Shown here: positions 26,986-35,152 of the stretch, in pieces
Numbering within the stretch: the first letter of the stretch is position 1
Layout of the letters: every line of letters starts with the position of its first letter
DNA from: Deltaproteobacteria bacterium
GTDB taxonomy: Bacteria > Myxococcota_A > JAADFL01
Reading direction: 5' to 3'
Length of the DNA stretch: 55,409 nucleotides
Assembly (NCBI GenBank): GCA_013152945.1
Contig: JAADFL010000165.1
Coordinates: 1 to 55,409, forward strand
Translations under genes and position numbers: made by a program
The notes under the pieces: model-generated
The model's database searches: none
The model's input: only the letters and a program-made list of their open reading frames with translations
What the model was told of the DNA's origin: nothing

Positions 26986-28347
26986 ATGCGGCGTAAGTTA
27001 CTTTTCAGGTTGACCGTTACCTTGCTTGCCGTGCTGGTCTTGTACGGCCTCATTCTCGGATTACCGGCAATGGCATGGCAGAGCTTTGCTGCCAAGAGGG
27101 CATTCAAAGAACTGATCCTGGCCTCCATGCTGGCAGGTGAAAGGCGGAAATGCGAGTCATCTCCGGCGGACTTTGTCTTCACGAGCCCGTCGGGAGGGCA
27201 TTACTATCCCTATGGGCCGGACGGCTCACCGTCCAATCCCAAGGCCCCTGCCCTTCCGAAAAGACTCTTGGCCCAACTGGACCGAATAAGAGGAGTAGCT
27301 TTGGACATGGGCCTTTTCGAGCCTGACAAGGGAGGCCGCATGGCAGCGGCCAGGATGCCCTGGAAAGGTCCCTGCTCGATAATCGGCGGCAAGCTGCCTC
27401 TCGAGTCCGCGATGGTGGCACGAACCGTGTTGACGGCCACCATTTTTTGGGCACTGGTCTGCGCCTTGCTCGCTCTTGGCGCAGGCCTGCTCGTGTACAG
27501 CCCGATGGTAAAAAGGATCAGGAAACTTGAAAGGGCCGCAGCTTCCATTGCAGACGGCAACTACTCGGGCCGCCTGACGCTTCAAGGCCACGACGAATTG
27601 GCCGACTTGGCAAGGTCCTTCAACAAGGCGGCCGACGAGATAACCAAGAGAGACATGGCAATGACCAAGTTGCTCCAGGATGTGTCCCATGACCTCGTAA
27701 CTCCCTTGGCATCGTTACAAGCAGCGGTCGAGGCAATCTCCAGGGCCGACAACAGGAAAAGTGAAAAATTTGAAGATAATATTTCCAGGGCCCTCGAAGA
27801 AGTTACTTACATGGCCGGACTTGTCCGCGACCTCAAGGCTGCATCCAAGAGTGACGCAGGCAACTGGGAGCCGCAGATTCGCAGTCTTGACTTGAATGAA
27901 ATCGTGAAGCGCGTAGTCAACAGGTTCATTCCCCTTGCAAGGAGAAGGGGAATTTCCCTGGATTATTCGGTTCCGGATGAATCAATCATAGTGGATGCCG
28001 ACGATTCTCTCGTTCAACAGACTCTTTCCAACATAGTCCAGAACTCTGTTCAGTACAACCATGATGGAGGACACATTGCAGTTGTCCTCCAACACGACAA
28101 GGAAGCAGATGCCTTCAGGCTGGAAATCACGGACGACGGCCCGGGCGTCGGCAAGGAACAAATCCCGCACCTTACACAAAGACTCTTCAGGGGGGACCAG
28201 GCGCGGGCAAGGAGACCGGGAGGCATGGGACTGGGGCTTTCGATTGCGGAAAAGGTCACGGCTTCCCACGGTTGGAAACTCGAATTCTTCCAAATCGAGC
28301 CAAGCGGACTCGGCGTCGCAATTTCAGGCGATACCCGGAAACCATGA
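26986..28347 (+). CDS. Sensor histidine kinase with HAMP domain
   Basis: The 453-aa protein has two membrane helices (about residues 6-28 and 146-168) around a periplasmic sensor region of about 115 residues. A HAMP domain follows (about residues 173-225), then the H-box DVSHDLVTPLASLQ with His near residue 235. The ATPase N box (QNSVQYN), G1 (DDGPGVG) and G2 (GMGLGLSI) are present. It pairs with the response regulator immediately upstream. The periplasmic part has no signature I recognise, so the signal is unknown. The RND operon on the other side suggests an envelope or toxic-compound stress. Confidence 0.95.
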   Translation: MRRKLLFRLTVTLLAVLVLYGLILGLPAMAWQSFAAKRAFKELILASMLAGERRKCESSPADFVFTSPSGGHYYPYGPDGSPSNPKAPALPKRLLAQLDRIRGVALDMGLFEPDKGGRMAAARMPWKGPCSIIGGKLPLESAMVARTVLTATIFWALVCALLALGAGLLVYSPMVKRIRKLERAAASIADGNYSGRLTLQGHDELADLARSFNKAADEITKRDMAMTKLLQDVSHDLVTPLASLQAAVEAISRADNRKSEKFEDNISRALEEVTYMAGLVRDLKAASKSDAGNWEPQIRSLDLNEIVKRVVNRFIPLARRRGISLDYSVPDESIIVDADDSLVQQTLSNIVQNSVQYNHDGGHIAVVLQHDKEADAFRLEITDDGPGVGKEQIPHLTQRLFRGDQARARRPGGMGLGLSIAEKVTASHGWKLEFFQIEPSGLGVAISGDTRKP

Positions 28348-28354
28348 AAAACCA

Positions 28355-28402
28355 TTGACAAACTACGACACGTGTCGTAGGTTTAATATACGACATGCGT
28401 CG
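28355..28402 (+). promoter_or_regulatory. Promoter with two BlaI-type operators
   Basis: TTGACA (28355-28360) and TAGGTT (28378-28383) form a 17-nt-spaced promoter. A perfect 18-bp palindrome, CTACGACACGTGTCGTAG (28363-28380), fills the spacer and the first part of the -10 hexamer. A second, weaker dyad CGACATGCGTCG (28391-28402, within TACGACATGCGTCGG) lies 25 bp further, centre to centre. BlaI/MecI repressors bind dyads containing TAC/GTA ends at promoters, so both are good candidate operators for the repressor gene starting at 28448. Confidence 0.75.
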
Positions 28403-28447
28403 GACTTTGGAGATAGATGAATAGGTCAGGCGGGAAAAGGATAAAAC

Positions 28448-28861
28448 ATGATTTCAAAGGATGATAACCCTATTCCGGGCGGCGACCTCGAAAGAGCATT
28501 GCTGGTCCTGCTCTGGGAACACCGTGATTCGCCATGCACGGCCCGGGACCTGCACGATAAAATTGCAAAGGACCGTAATATCGTTTACACCACGGTTACA
28601 AAGGTTCTCGATCGCATGGTCGAGAAGGGCCTAATCGAACGCCGCCGTGCCGGCCGGGCTTTTGTGTACAATGCCAGAGTAAACCAGGAGCAGACTCAAC
28701 GTTCTATTGTCCGAGATGCCCTGCGCAGCGTGCTCGGCAAGAATCCAAGACCTGCCGTGGCAGCGCTGGTGGGCGCAATCGAGGATGTTTCTCCCGAATT
28801 GTTGGACGAACTGGCCGCACAACTGGCGGACCGCCGCAAGGAGCCGGGCAATGGAACGTGA
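28448..28861 (+). CDS. BlaI/MecI-family transcriptional repressor
   Basis: The 137-aa product has the family winged helix: LERALLVLLWEHRDSPCTARDL, IVYTTVTKVLDRMVEKGLIERRRAGRAFVYNA, followed by a dimerisation tail. BlaI-type proteins bind their promoter as dimers and are cleaved after activation of an M56 metallopeptidase. A ribosome-binding site (AAAAGGA) precedes ATG 28448. The perfect palindrome 70-85 nt upstream fits autorepression. The gene overlaps the M56 peptidase gene by 11 nt and heads an operon for a tripartite RND pump. Confidence 0.93.
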   Translation: MISKDDNPIPGGDLERALLVLLWEHRDSPCTARDLHDKIAKDRNIVYTTVTKVLDRMVEKGLIERRRAGRAFVYNARVNQEQTQRSIVRDALRSVLGKNPRPAVAALVGAIEDVSPELLDELAAQLADRRKEPGNGT

Positions 28862-29705
28862 GGAATTGCTCTGCCTTCTGAGCACAGCGCTCTTCGGAAT
28901 GGCTGTGTGGGTTGCAGCCCTGGCCCTGGACAAGTTCCCGTCACGTCCGGTCATATCAGAACGCAGGGCTTGGTGGGCGCTTGTGGCCCCGCTGTTCGTG
29001 GGACTCATGACAACAGCCTTCCTGGCGGGCTGGGCTCTACAGGAGCCGGATCCGACCGACGAATGGGCAAGCGGGTTGACATGGGCGATTGCGGGTTGGA
29101 TGTCTGCCGGACTCATTCGTGCCCTGTGGCGAAGTTGGCTGGCTGCCCGTACACCCCGCCTTGAAAATACTCCGGTTGCCACTCTCGGACTTTTTCGCCA
29201 TCGTATCGTTGTCTCGCCGGTCTTTGTCGAGGCCGCCGGCCCTGCCGTACTCGCGGCAGCCTTATCGCACGAGTTGGCGCACAAGCAGGCGCACGATCCT
29301 GTTCGGATATGGCTGGCCCAGTTTTTCGCCGACCTGCAGTGGCCTGTCCCGGGAACAGCAAAACGCTTACGAACCTGGCTGCTGGCTCTCGAAATGCGAC
29401 GTGACGACGAGGCTGTTGCAAACGGCGCCGGGCCTATGACACTGGCCGAAGCCATCATCCTCGCCGCCCGGCTCGGCAACAACTTTTCAATACCAAGGGC
29501 ACGAGCAGCCGGGAGCTCGCGAGAGATATCGGCCAGGGTGCAAAGACTTATCGAAGCAAAAGACCCGGTTCTTCATAGAGACAGAGCCCGCGCATCCCAC
29601 CTGACTGCCCCGGGGGCATTGGTAATCTGTCTTGGGACATCGTTGTGGCTGGGTTTCATATACGGGGAACGCTTGTTGGCCTTCTTTCCGGGCATCATAC
29701 GGTGA
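28851..29705 (+). CDS. M56-family (BlaR1/MecR1-like) membrane metallopeptidase without sensor domain
   Basis: The 284-aa protein has N-terminal membrane segments (LLCLLSTALFGMAVWVAALAL; WWALVAPLFVGLMTTAFLAGW; a third near residues 75-95), a zinc HExxH motif in ALSHELAHKQAHDP (about residue 141) and a downstream acidic ligand region (LALEMRRDDEAV). A final helix (APGALVICLGTSLWLGF) is near the C terminus. BlaR1 and MecR1 carry an additional penicillin-binding-like extracellular domain of about 250 residues; here it is absent and only a few residues follow the last helix. The inducer must therefore be sensed by another part or another protein. The start overlaps blaI, and the stop overlaps the adaptor start (GTGA). 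Confidence 0.9.
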   Translation: MEREELLCLLSTALFGMAVWVAALALDKFPSRPVISERRAWWALVAPLFVGLMTTAFLAGWALQEPDPTDEWASGLTWAIAGWMSAGLIRALWRSWLAARTPRLENTPVATLGLFRHRIVVSPVFVEAAGPAVLAAALSHELAHKQAHDPVRIWLAQFFADLQWPVPGTAKRLRTWLLALEMRRDDEAVANGAGPMTLAEAIILAARLGNNFSIPRARAAGSSREISARVQRLIEAKDPVLHRDRARASHLTAPGALVICLGTSLWLGFIYGERLLAFFPGIIR

Positions 29706-30883
29706 GCTTGCGTGGAACTGTAACTCTTACCCTCGTGACGTTCCTGCTCGCGGGATGTCAAGGCATCGCCCCACAAGAGGAAACGTTCCGATCCACATCA
29801 CATGTGGACTCCGAAGGCAGGGTAGTCCTGACACAAAAGGAAATTAAAGCCGTCAACCTACAAGTTGCGGAGGCAAAGAGCGGCAAAGTGTACACCACAA
29901 ATATTCGTTTTGGAAAAGTTATCCCACGACCCAACGACAACGTAATGGTCGTCGCACCGGTGCAGTCCCGGCTCGCCGACATCAAGGTATCGTACGGACA
30001 AAGCGTAACCGCAGGTGATGTTCTCGCCGCCTTGCAACCGGCTGTAAATGCCGTGGCTCAAGCCGATATGACTACAAGGCTGGCTGGAATCAACGCACAG
30101 ATAACCGCCGGCAGGTCCCGCATACGGGCAGCCGGGGTCGAACTCGATCGGATCTCAAAGCTCTTGGAATCAGGCCTTGCAACTTTGGCACAACGAGAAC
30201 AGGCAAAAGCCGAGCTGGAATCGGAAAAGGCGTTGATAAGCGGCCTTGAACGTTCGGCGCATGTCCTTCGCGGTTACGCGGGCGGGCATATTGTGTTAAC
30301 CGCGCCGGTTTCAGGGAACATCGTTGAAATAAAAGCACGAATCGGCGCCCTTCTCAAGCAGGGACAAGTAGTGGCGCAAATCGTAACCCCGGGACCAAGG
30401 TTCATCGATCTCGGAGTACCGCCCGACGATCCGACCGGCGATGCATACCTCGTCGAAACAGCCGGTCGTCACTTTACCGGCGAGCTGCTTGCTCGCGGCA
30501 GCTTTATCGTAAACGGGATGCGCACGGATCGAATAAGAATCCGAACCGGCGACATGCCTTCATTGTCACCCGGCCGGATAGTACCAGTACAGGTCCGACA
30601 TGAACTTTCCGGCATTGTCGTGCCGTTGATGTCGGTTGTAAGGCTCCACATGGATCGCATCGTATTCATCGAGATTCATCCCGGTCTATACAAGCCGCAA
30701 AAAGTCGTGCTTTCAGGCAATAATGGAAGTCTTGCCGTGGTGTCCCGGGGGGTTGCGCCCGGGGAACATGTCGTTGTACAGGGTGCGGCTTCCCTTCTCG
30801 GGGAAATCGGTTTTTCCGGCCGTCTTGGCGACCTTGATAAAAGGAACAAGATCAAGACCGGCAACAGGGCGTCCGGAAAATGA
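29702..30883 (+). CDS. RND periplasmic adaptor lipoprotein (HlyD/CusB type)
   Basis: GTG 29702 overlaps the M56 stop as GTGA and gives a compact lipoprotein signal (SLRGTVTLTLVTFLLAGC). The 393-aa product shows the first lipoyl half (MVVAPVQSRLADIKVSYGQSV), an alpha-hairpin (residues about 115-190), the second lipoyl half (VLTAPVSGNIVEIKARIG) and a beta-barrel and membrane-proximal part ending with VVQGAASLLGEIGFSG. It couples the inner-membrane permease to the TolC-like protein of the same operon. It overlaps the permease gene by 4 nt (ATGA), so translation is coupled. Confidence 0.93.
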   Translation: MSLRGTVTLTLVTFLLAGCQGIAPQEETFRSTSHVDSEGRVVLTQKEIKAVNLQVAEAKSGKVYTTNIRFGKVIPRPNDNVMVVAPVQSRLADIKVSYGQSVTAGDVLAALQPAVNAVAQADMTTRLAGINAQITAGRSRIRAAGVELDRISKLLESGLATLAQREQAKAELESEKALISGLERSAHVLRGYAGGHIVLTAPVSGNIVEIKARIGALLKQGQVVAQIVTPGPRFIDLGVPPDDPTGDAYLVETAGRHFTGELLARGSFIVNGMRTDRIRIRTGDMPSLSPGRIVPVQVRHELSGIVVPLMSVVRLHMDRIVFIEIHPGLYKPQKVVLSGNNGSLAVVSRGVAPGEHVVVQGAASLLGEIGFSGRLGDLDKRNKIKTGNRASGK

Positions 30884-33800
30884 ATGCATTGTTCGACGCG
30901 GTTATTCGTGGTGCGATTCGCAATCGCATCGCTGTAATCCTGACCGCCCTGGTCATTACACTAATCGGTGTCCGGCAAATTCAGCAGGCCCGCCTTGATG
31001 CCCTGCCCGGATTCACGCCACCCATGGTCACGATCCAGACTGAAGCCCCGGGGTACGGCAGCTCCGAGGTTGAACAGCGAGTCACAGCTCCGCTGGAGCA
31101 GGGTTTGCCGGGCATCCCGGGTGTCACACAGGTTCGTTCTACATCTTACGCCGGTCTATCAGTCATTGAACTCACCTTCAGGGACGGCACGAACATCTTT
31201 CATGCACGCCAGCTCGTTAACGAACGCCTCACGCAGTCGATTGCGGAACTGCCGGTTACCATACCGGCTCCACAACTCGCACCGATCGTATCGCCGATCG
31301 GCGCCCTATTGAAATTCACTTATACTGTCGATAGTGACAATACCGGGGTTTTTCGCGATCTCTCACGGTTCGTCCGATGGAGCCTCGCACCCAGGCTAAG
31401 GGCAATAGGCGGCGTGGCGCGCGTTACAGTGCACGGTGCGGCCGCCTTGAGGGTTGAAATACGTCCCGACTTTTCCCACATGATAGCGCGGAATATACGA
31501 TTTTCGGACCTACGCCGGGCAGTGGCACATGCCCAAGGCACTGCCGCGCCGGGTCATGTCAACGTTGGGGCGCAACGAATCCCTCTGCGGGCAAAGGTGC
31601 ACTGGTCCAATAAAGAAATAAACAAACTTGCAGACACTGTCGTGAAAATGCATGGGCAACGGCCCATCCGTTTACGTGATGTAGCGGACATTGATATCGG
31701 AAGTGCGCCTGCGGTGGGTTATGCCGTTCAAGACGGCCGCCGGGCCGTGTACGTCCAAGTGGACAAGCTTCCATGGGCCGATACCTTGGACCTGACCGAA
31801 CGCGTGCAGCACATTATTGCCGAAACCGATCATCTTGTGCCCCGGGGTTGCCGTAGAGAAGCACCGGTCTTCAGGCAGGCCGACTTCATTCGAACGTCCT
31901 TGTGGTCGGTGGGCCGGGCCATGCTCATTGGTTCGGGCCTTGTAATAATTATGCTGCTCATGTTCCTTGGGTCCTTACGTGTTGCCGGCATCAGTTTGAT
32001 TGCCCTGCCCTTGTCCATGCTTACGGCGGTAACGGTTTTATTGCTTAAAGGCGCGACAATCAACGGAATGGTACTGGGTGGGCTTGCAATTGCGGTAGGA
32101 GAAGTAGTGGACGATGCAATCGTGGACGTGGAAAACATCTGGAGACGCCTGCAGCAGAACGCCGGACTTTCGTCGCCACGCCCCATGCTTGAAGTAATAC
32201 ACGATGCTTCGATCGAGATCCGGGGCGCGGTCGTTTACGCATCCTTGATCATCGTGGTGGTCCTGGTTCCAATACTGGCGGTAGGCGGGTTGGCCGGGCG
32301 AATATTCTCTCCCCTTGCCGAGGCCTATGCCCTTGCAATCAGTTCCTCGCTGATCGTGGCCCTCACAATTACACCCGCTATGAGTGCCTTACTGCTTAAT
32401 AAAAAGAAAACTCTCGGAACAAGAGACAGCACGATAACTCTGTATGCAGACCGGACATATGAACGCATCCTCGCCATTGTCCGCCGCCGCCCGGGGACAA
32501 CAGTGCTGACAACACTTGTAATCGGTATTTCCTTCATGATTATGTTGCCCTTGATCGGCGGTGGATTCCTTCCTGAATTTCGCGAGGGAGTACTCATCGC
32601 GGAGGTAAGTGCCTGGCCCGGCACCTCACTCGGGGAGACCACGCGCCTGGCCAAACGAATAATGGGCCGCCTTTTGGGCCCGGGACATGTACCACATGTA
32701 GCGGCACGCATTGGTCGTGCCGCCTTGGACGAGGATTCGGCCCCGGTCTACCGCATAGAGATGGATCTGAAGTTGCCGCCTGACAGCGGAGATCCGGAGG
32801 AAGTCGCCGCACGGGTCCGGCGCCAATTTTCAACTATGCCCGGCATTCGGTTTTCCGTGGATGGTTTCCTTGGCGAGCGAATCAACGAGTTACTCGCGGG
32901 CGAACGTGCCCCGATTGCAATAAAGCTCAAGGGAGATGACCTGGCGGTTCTCCGTAAGGCCGCATCAATATTGATTGGCCGGCTTGCACGGATACCTGGT
33001 CTGCAAAGCATACGGTCCCGTAACCTGGTGGACGTGCCTACTATGGATATCGTGCCAAGGGATGCAGCACTCGTGCCGGCGGGAGTCATGCCGGCCGAGA
33101 TTGCAAGAACCATAGCCGCAGGAAAAGAAGGCTTGCCTGTAACCGAGCTTACAGGCCCGAACGGCTTCAAGGTCCCGGTTGTGTTTGCTCCGTCTTCCGC
33201 CTTTGCCGATGCAGGCAGACTTCCCGATTTTCCAATATGGACAAATACAGGCAATGTACTGCCGATGTCCGCATTGACAAACATAGTGGACGGCACGGAA
33301 CCGGCATACATTCAGCACGAGATGGGGCAACGTGTTGTTACACTTACAGCAACTGCAAGGCAGGCCGATCTTTCCGCAATTGCCGGGGCCATCGGGCTGC
33401 TCTTGAGAGACGGGAATCTCCCTCCGGGAATTACGTGGGAAACGGCGGGACAGGCTGTTGAACGGCACCGGGCGAGTACCCGCTTGTTTCTCATTGCAAT
33501 AATTGTGATTGGCGCCGTCATGGTATTCCTGTGGATGGCCTTCAGGTCGTTCACCGACTCTTTGGTCATAATCCTCGGCATTCCCGTCGGCCTTGCTGGA
33601 GGTGTTATAGCCGCACTTCTCCTGCCTGATGGTCTCTCGTTGGCGGGATTAATCGGGTTCGTTACGCTGACCGGTATCATTTGTCGAAACGGTATCATGC
33701 TCGTATCGCACAAGAACCATCTTTTTTCCCGGTATCCGGGCGAAGATCCCGGCCGGTTGATTGTCCGGGCTGCAAGAGATCGACTCCGGCCAATCCTGAT

Positions 33801-33990
33801 GACCGCATTCACGGCGTTCGGAGGATTGTTACCTTTGGCAATATCTCTTGGCAAGGCAGGCAGCGAACTTGAGTCTCCCATGGCCGTGATAGTATGCGGA
33901 GGGTTGCTTACCTCAACGATCCTGAACCTGCTCGCCGTACCTGCATTCTACCTCTGGCGCTCTCGATCGAGCATTTCACAGGAGTTTTGA
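30880..33990 (+). CDS. Heavy-metal-type (HME, CzcA/CusA-like) RND efflux permease
   Basis: The 1,036-aa length and motifs fit HME-RND pumps: LDALPGFTPPMVTIQTEAPG, EVEQRVTAPLEQGLPGIPGV, and the helix-4 proton-relay segment GEVVDDAIVDVENIWRRL with both Asp residues present. Twelve membrane helices and two large periplasmic loops are evident. The helix-4 pattern matches metal-type RNDs, but the substrate cannot be read from the sequence; metals or other toxic compounds are possible. The gene belongs to the BlaI/M56-controlled operon and follows the adaptor with an ATGA overlap. A 64-nt gap separates it from the metallophosphoesterase gene. Confidence 0.93.
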   Translation: MNALFDAVIRGAIRNRIAVILTALVITLIGVRQIQQARLDALPGFTPPMVTIQTEAPGYGSSEVEQRVTAPLEQGLPGIPGVTQVRSTSYAGLSVIELTFRDGTNIFHARQLVNERLTQSIAELPVTIPAPQLAPIVSPIGALLKFTYTVDSDNTGVFRDLSRFVRWSLAPRLRAIGGVARVTVHGAAALRVEIRPDFSHMIARNIRFSDLRRAVAHAQGTAAPGHVNVGAQRIPLRAKVHWSNKEINKLADTVVKMHGQRPIRLRDVADIDIGSAPAVGYAVQDGRRAVYVQVDKLPWADTLDLTERVQHIIAETDHLVPRGCRREAPVFRQADFIRTSLWSVGRAMLIGSGLVIIMLLMFLGSLRVAGISLIALPLSMLTAVTVLLLKGATINGMVLGGLAIAVGEVVDDAIVDVENIWRRLQQNAGLSSPRPMLEVIHDASIEIRGAVVYASLIIVVVLVPILAVGGLAGRIFSPLAEAYALAISSSLIVALTITPAMSALLLNKKKTLGTRDSTITLYADRTYERILAIVRRRPGTTVLTTLVIGISFMIMLPLIGGGFLPEFREGVLIAEVSAWPGTSLGETTRLAKRIMGRLLGPGHVPHVAARIGRAALDEDSAPVYRIEMDLKLPPDSGDPEEVAARVRRQFSTMPGIRFSVDGFLGERINELLAGERAPIAIKLKGDDLAVLRKAASILIGRLARIPGLQSIRSRNLVDVPTMDIVPRDAALVPAGVMPAEIARTIAAGKEGLPVTELTGPNGFKVPVVFAPSSAFADAGRLPDFPIWTNTGNVLPMSALTNIVDGTEPAYIQHEMGQRVVTLTATARQADLSAIAGAIGLLLRDGNLPPGITWETAGQAVERHRASTRLFLIAIIVIGAVMVFLWMAFRSFTDSLVIILGIPVGLAGGVIAALLLPDGLSLAGLIGFVTLTGIICRNGIMLVSHKNHLFSRYPGEDPGRLIVRAARDRLRPILMTAFTAFGGLLPLAISLGKAGSELESPMAVIVCGGLLTSTILNLLAVPAFYLWRSRSSISQEF

Positions 33991-34054
33991 TAATGGTTTT
34001 TCTTTCCGGTATTCTGCTTGAAGAACTTGCCGGCCTACTAACAAGGAGGTTGCC

Positions 34055-35152
34055 GTGTCTTCTCAAACTTTCGGAAAATATGAACGGTCCATCTTATTTT
34101 TCGCATCACTTTTCATACCGGCTGTTTTACTTGCAGCATGTAATTCGACCGGCAACAACACTCACACCATGGATAAGGATGCTGCTGAAAACAACGATGC
34201 AGACGCTGCTATCGATGAAGGCGACGATACCGTAACCCCAGATCAAGAGAGCCTGGCCGATCAGGAGAGAACAAATCAAGGCGACGAAATCGACGCCTGG
34301 GCGGATCAAGTCGATCGAAATGAATCAAACAATAATTGGATTGGTCCTGACGGAGGATCGGTCGACCGACTCAGGTTCGTGGCCTTTGGCGATGTCAGGC
34401 CCCCGGCTATCGACCAGGATGATGCCTACCCGTCACATGTGGTAAACCAAATTTTCAGGCAACTTGCAGTAAGGAACCCCCAATTCGTGATTGGTGTCGG
34501 TGACTGGGTCTTCGCATCAGACTATAATCATGCAAAAACACAGATGCAGTTTCTTCTGGACGCAGAGAAGCCTTATGCACATTTCGTCTTTCATATCATG
34601 GGTAATCACGAATGCAATGGATGGACGGACAGCAACTGCCCAGAAGGCGATGAAACAGGCCAGGTCAGGGCTTATTACGAGCTTCTCTGGAACTTCAGCA
34701 CAAAACCGTACTTCAGGTTCGACGTGCAAACTTCTTTCGGCGATGCCAAGTTCGTTATCACGGCTCCGAACGCCTGGAATAGTGCGCAGGAAGACTGGCT
34801 TCGCCGTACCTTGAACGATCCTACCCCGTATACGTTCATATTGCGCCACGAGCCGCCGGATGCAACGCGTGCTCCGGGTGTGGGACCAAGTGAAACGATT
34901 ATCAAGAGCCACAAAGACAACACGCTTATCATCTATGGTCATGTCCATCACTATGAACACCTCTCCACCAACGAGGTCATCAGTGGAAACGGCGGGGCTC
35001 CACTCAGCGGCCCGGACTCCGGTCATTTCTTTGGATACTTGCTCGTGGAACAGCTTTTTGACGGAAACATTCAGGTCAGTGAGTACAAAGAAGGAAGTGA
35101 TGAATTGAAGGATCGATTCGTACTCGGTCCGAACGGCAAGGCGGTCAATTGA
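34055..35152 (+). CDS. Lipoprotein metallophosphoesterase (calcineurin-like)
   Basis: Start GTG 34055 has a strong ribosome-binding site (AAGGAGG, 5 nt away). The 365-aa product opens with a lipobox (PAVLLAAC) and an acidic Asp/Glu-rich linker (about residues 40-95), then a calcineurin-like phosphatase domain. The metal-site motifs are in order: AFGDVRPP, VGVGDWVF, IMGNHECNGW, LRHEPPD and YGHVHHYEHL. It would work outside the inner membrane, on a phosphoester not identifiable here. Its position inside an RND-pump operon, between the permease and the TolC-like gene (TTGA overlap with the latter), is unusual. Confidence 0.93.
   Translation: MSSQTFGKYERSILFFASLFIPAVLLAACNSTGNNTHTMDKDAAENNDADAAIDEGDDTVTPDQESLADQERTNQGDEIDAWADQVDRNESNNNWIGPDGGSVDRLRFVAFGDVRPPAIDQDDAYPSHVVNQIFRQLAVRNPQFVIGVGDWVFASDYNHAKTQMQFLLDAEKPYAHFVFHIMGNHECNGWTDSNCPEGDETGQVRAYYELLWNFSTKPYFRFDVQTSFGDAKFVITAPNAWNSAQEDWLRRTLNDPTPYTFILRHEPPDATRAPGVGPSETIIKSHKDNTLIIYGHVHHYEHLSTNEVISGNGGAPLSGPDSGHFFGYLLVEQLFDGNIQVSEYKEGSDELKDRFVLGPNGKAVN

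Noticed and set aside
28631-29482. A 283-codon minus-strand frame opposite the BlaI and M56 genes
   Set aside because: It is antisense to two well-supported coding sequences and has no recognisable domain.
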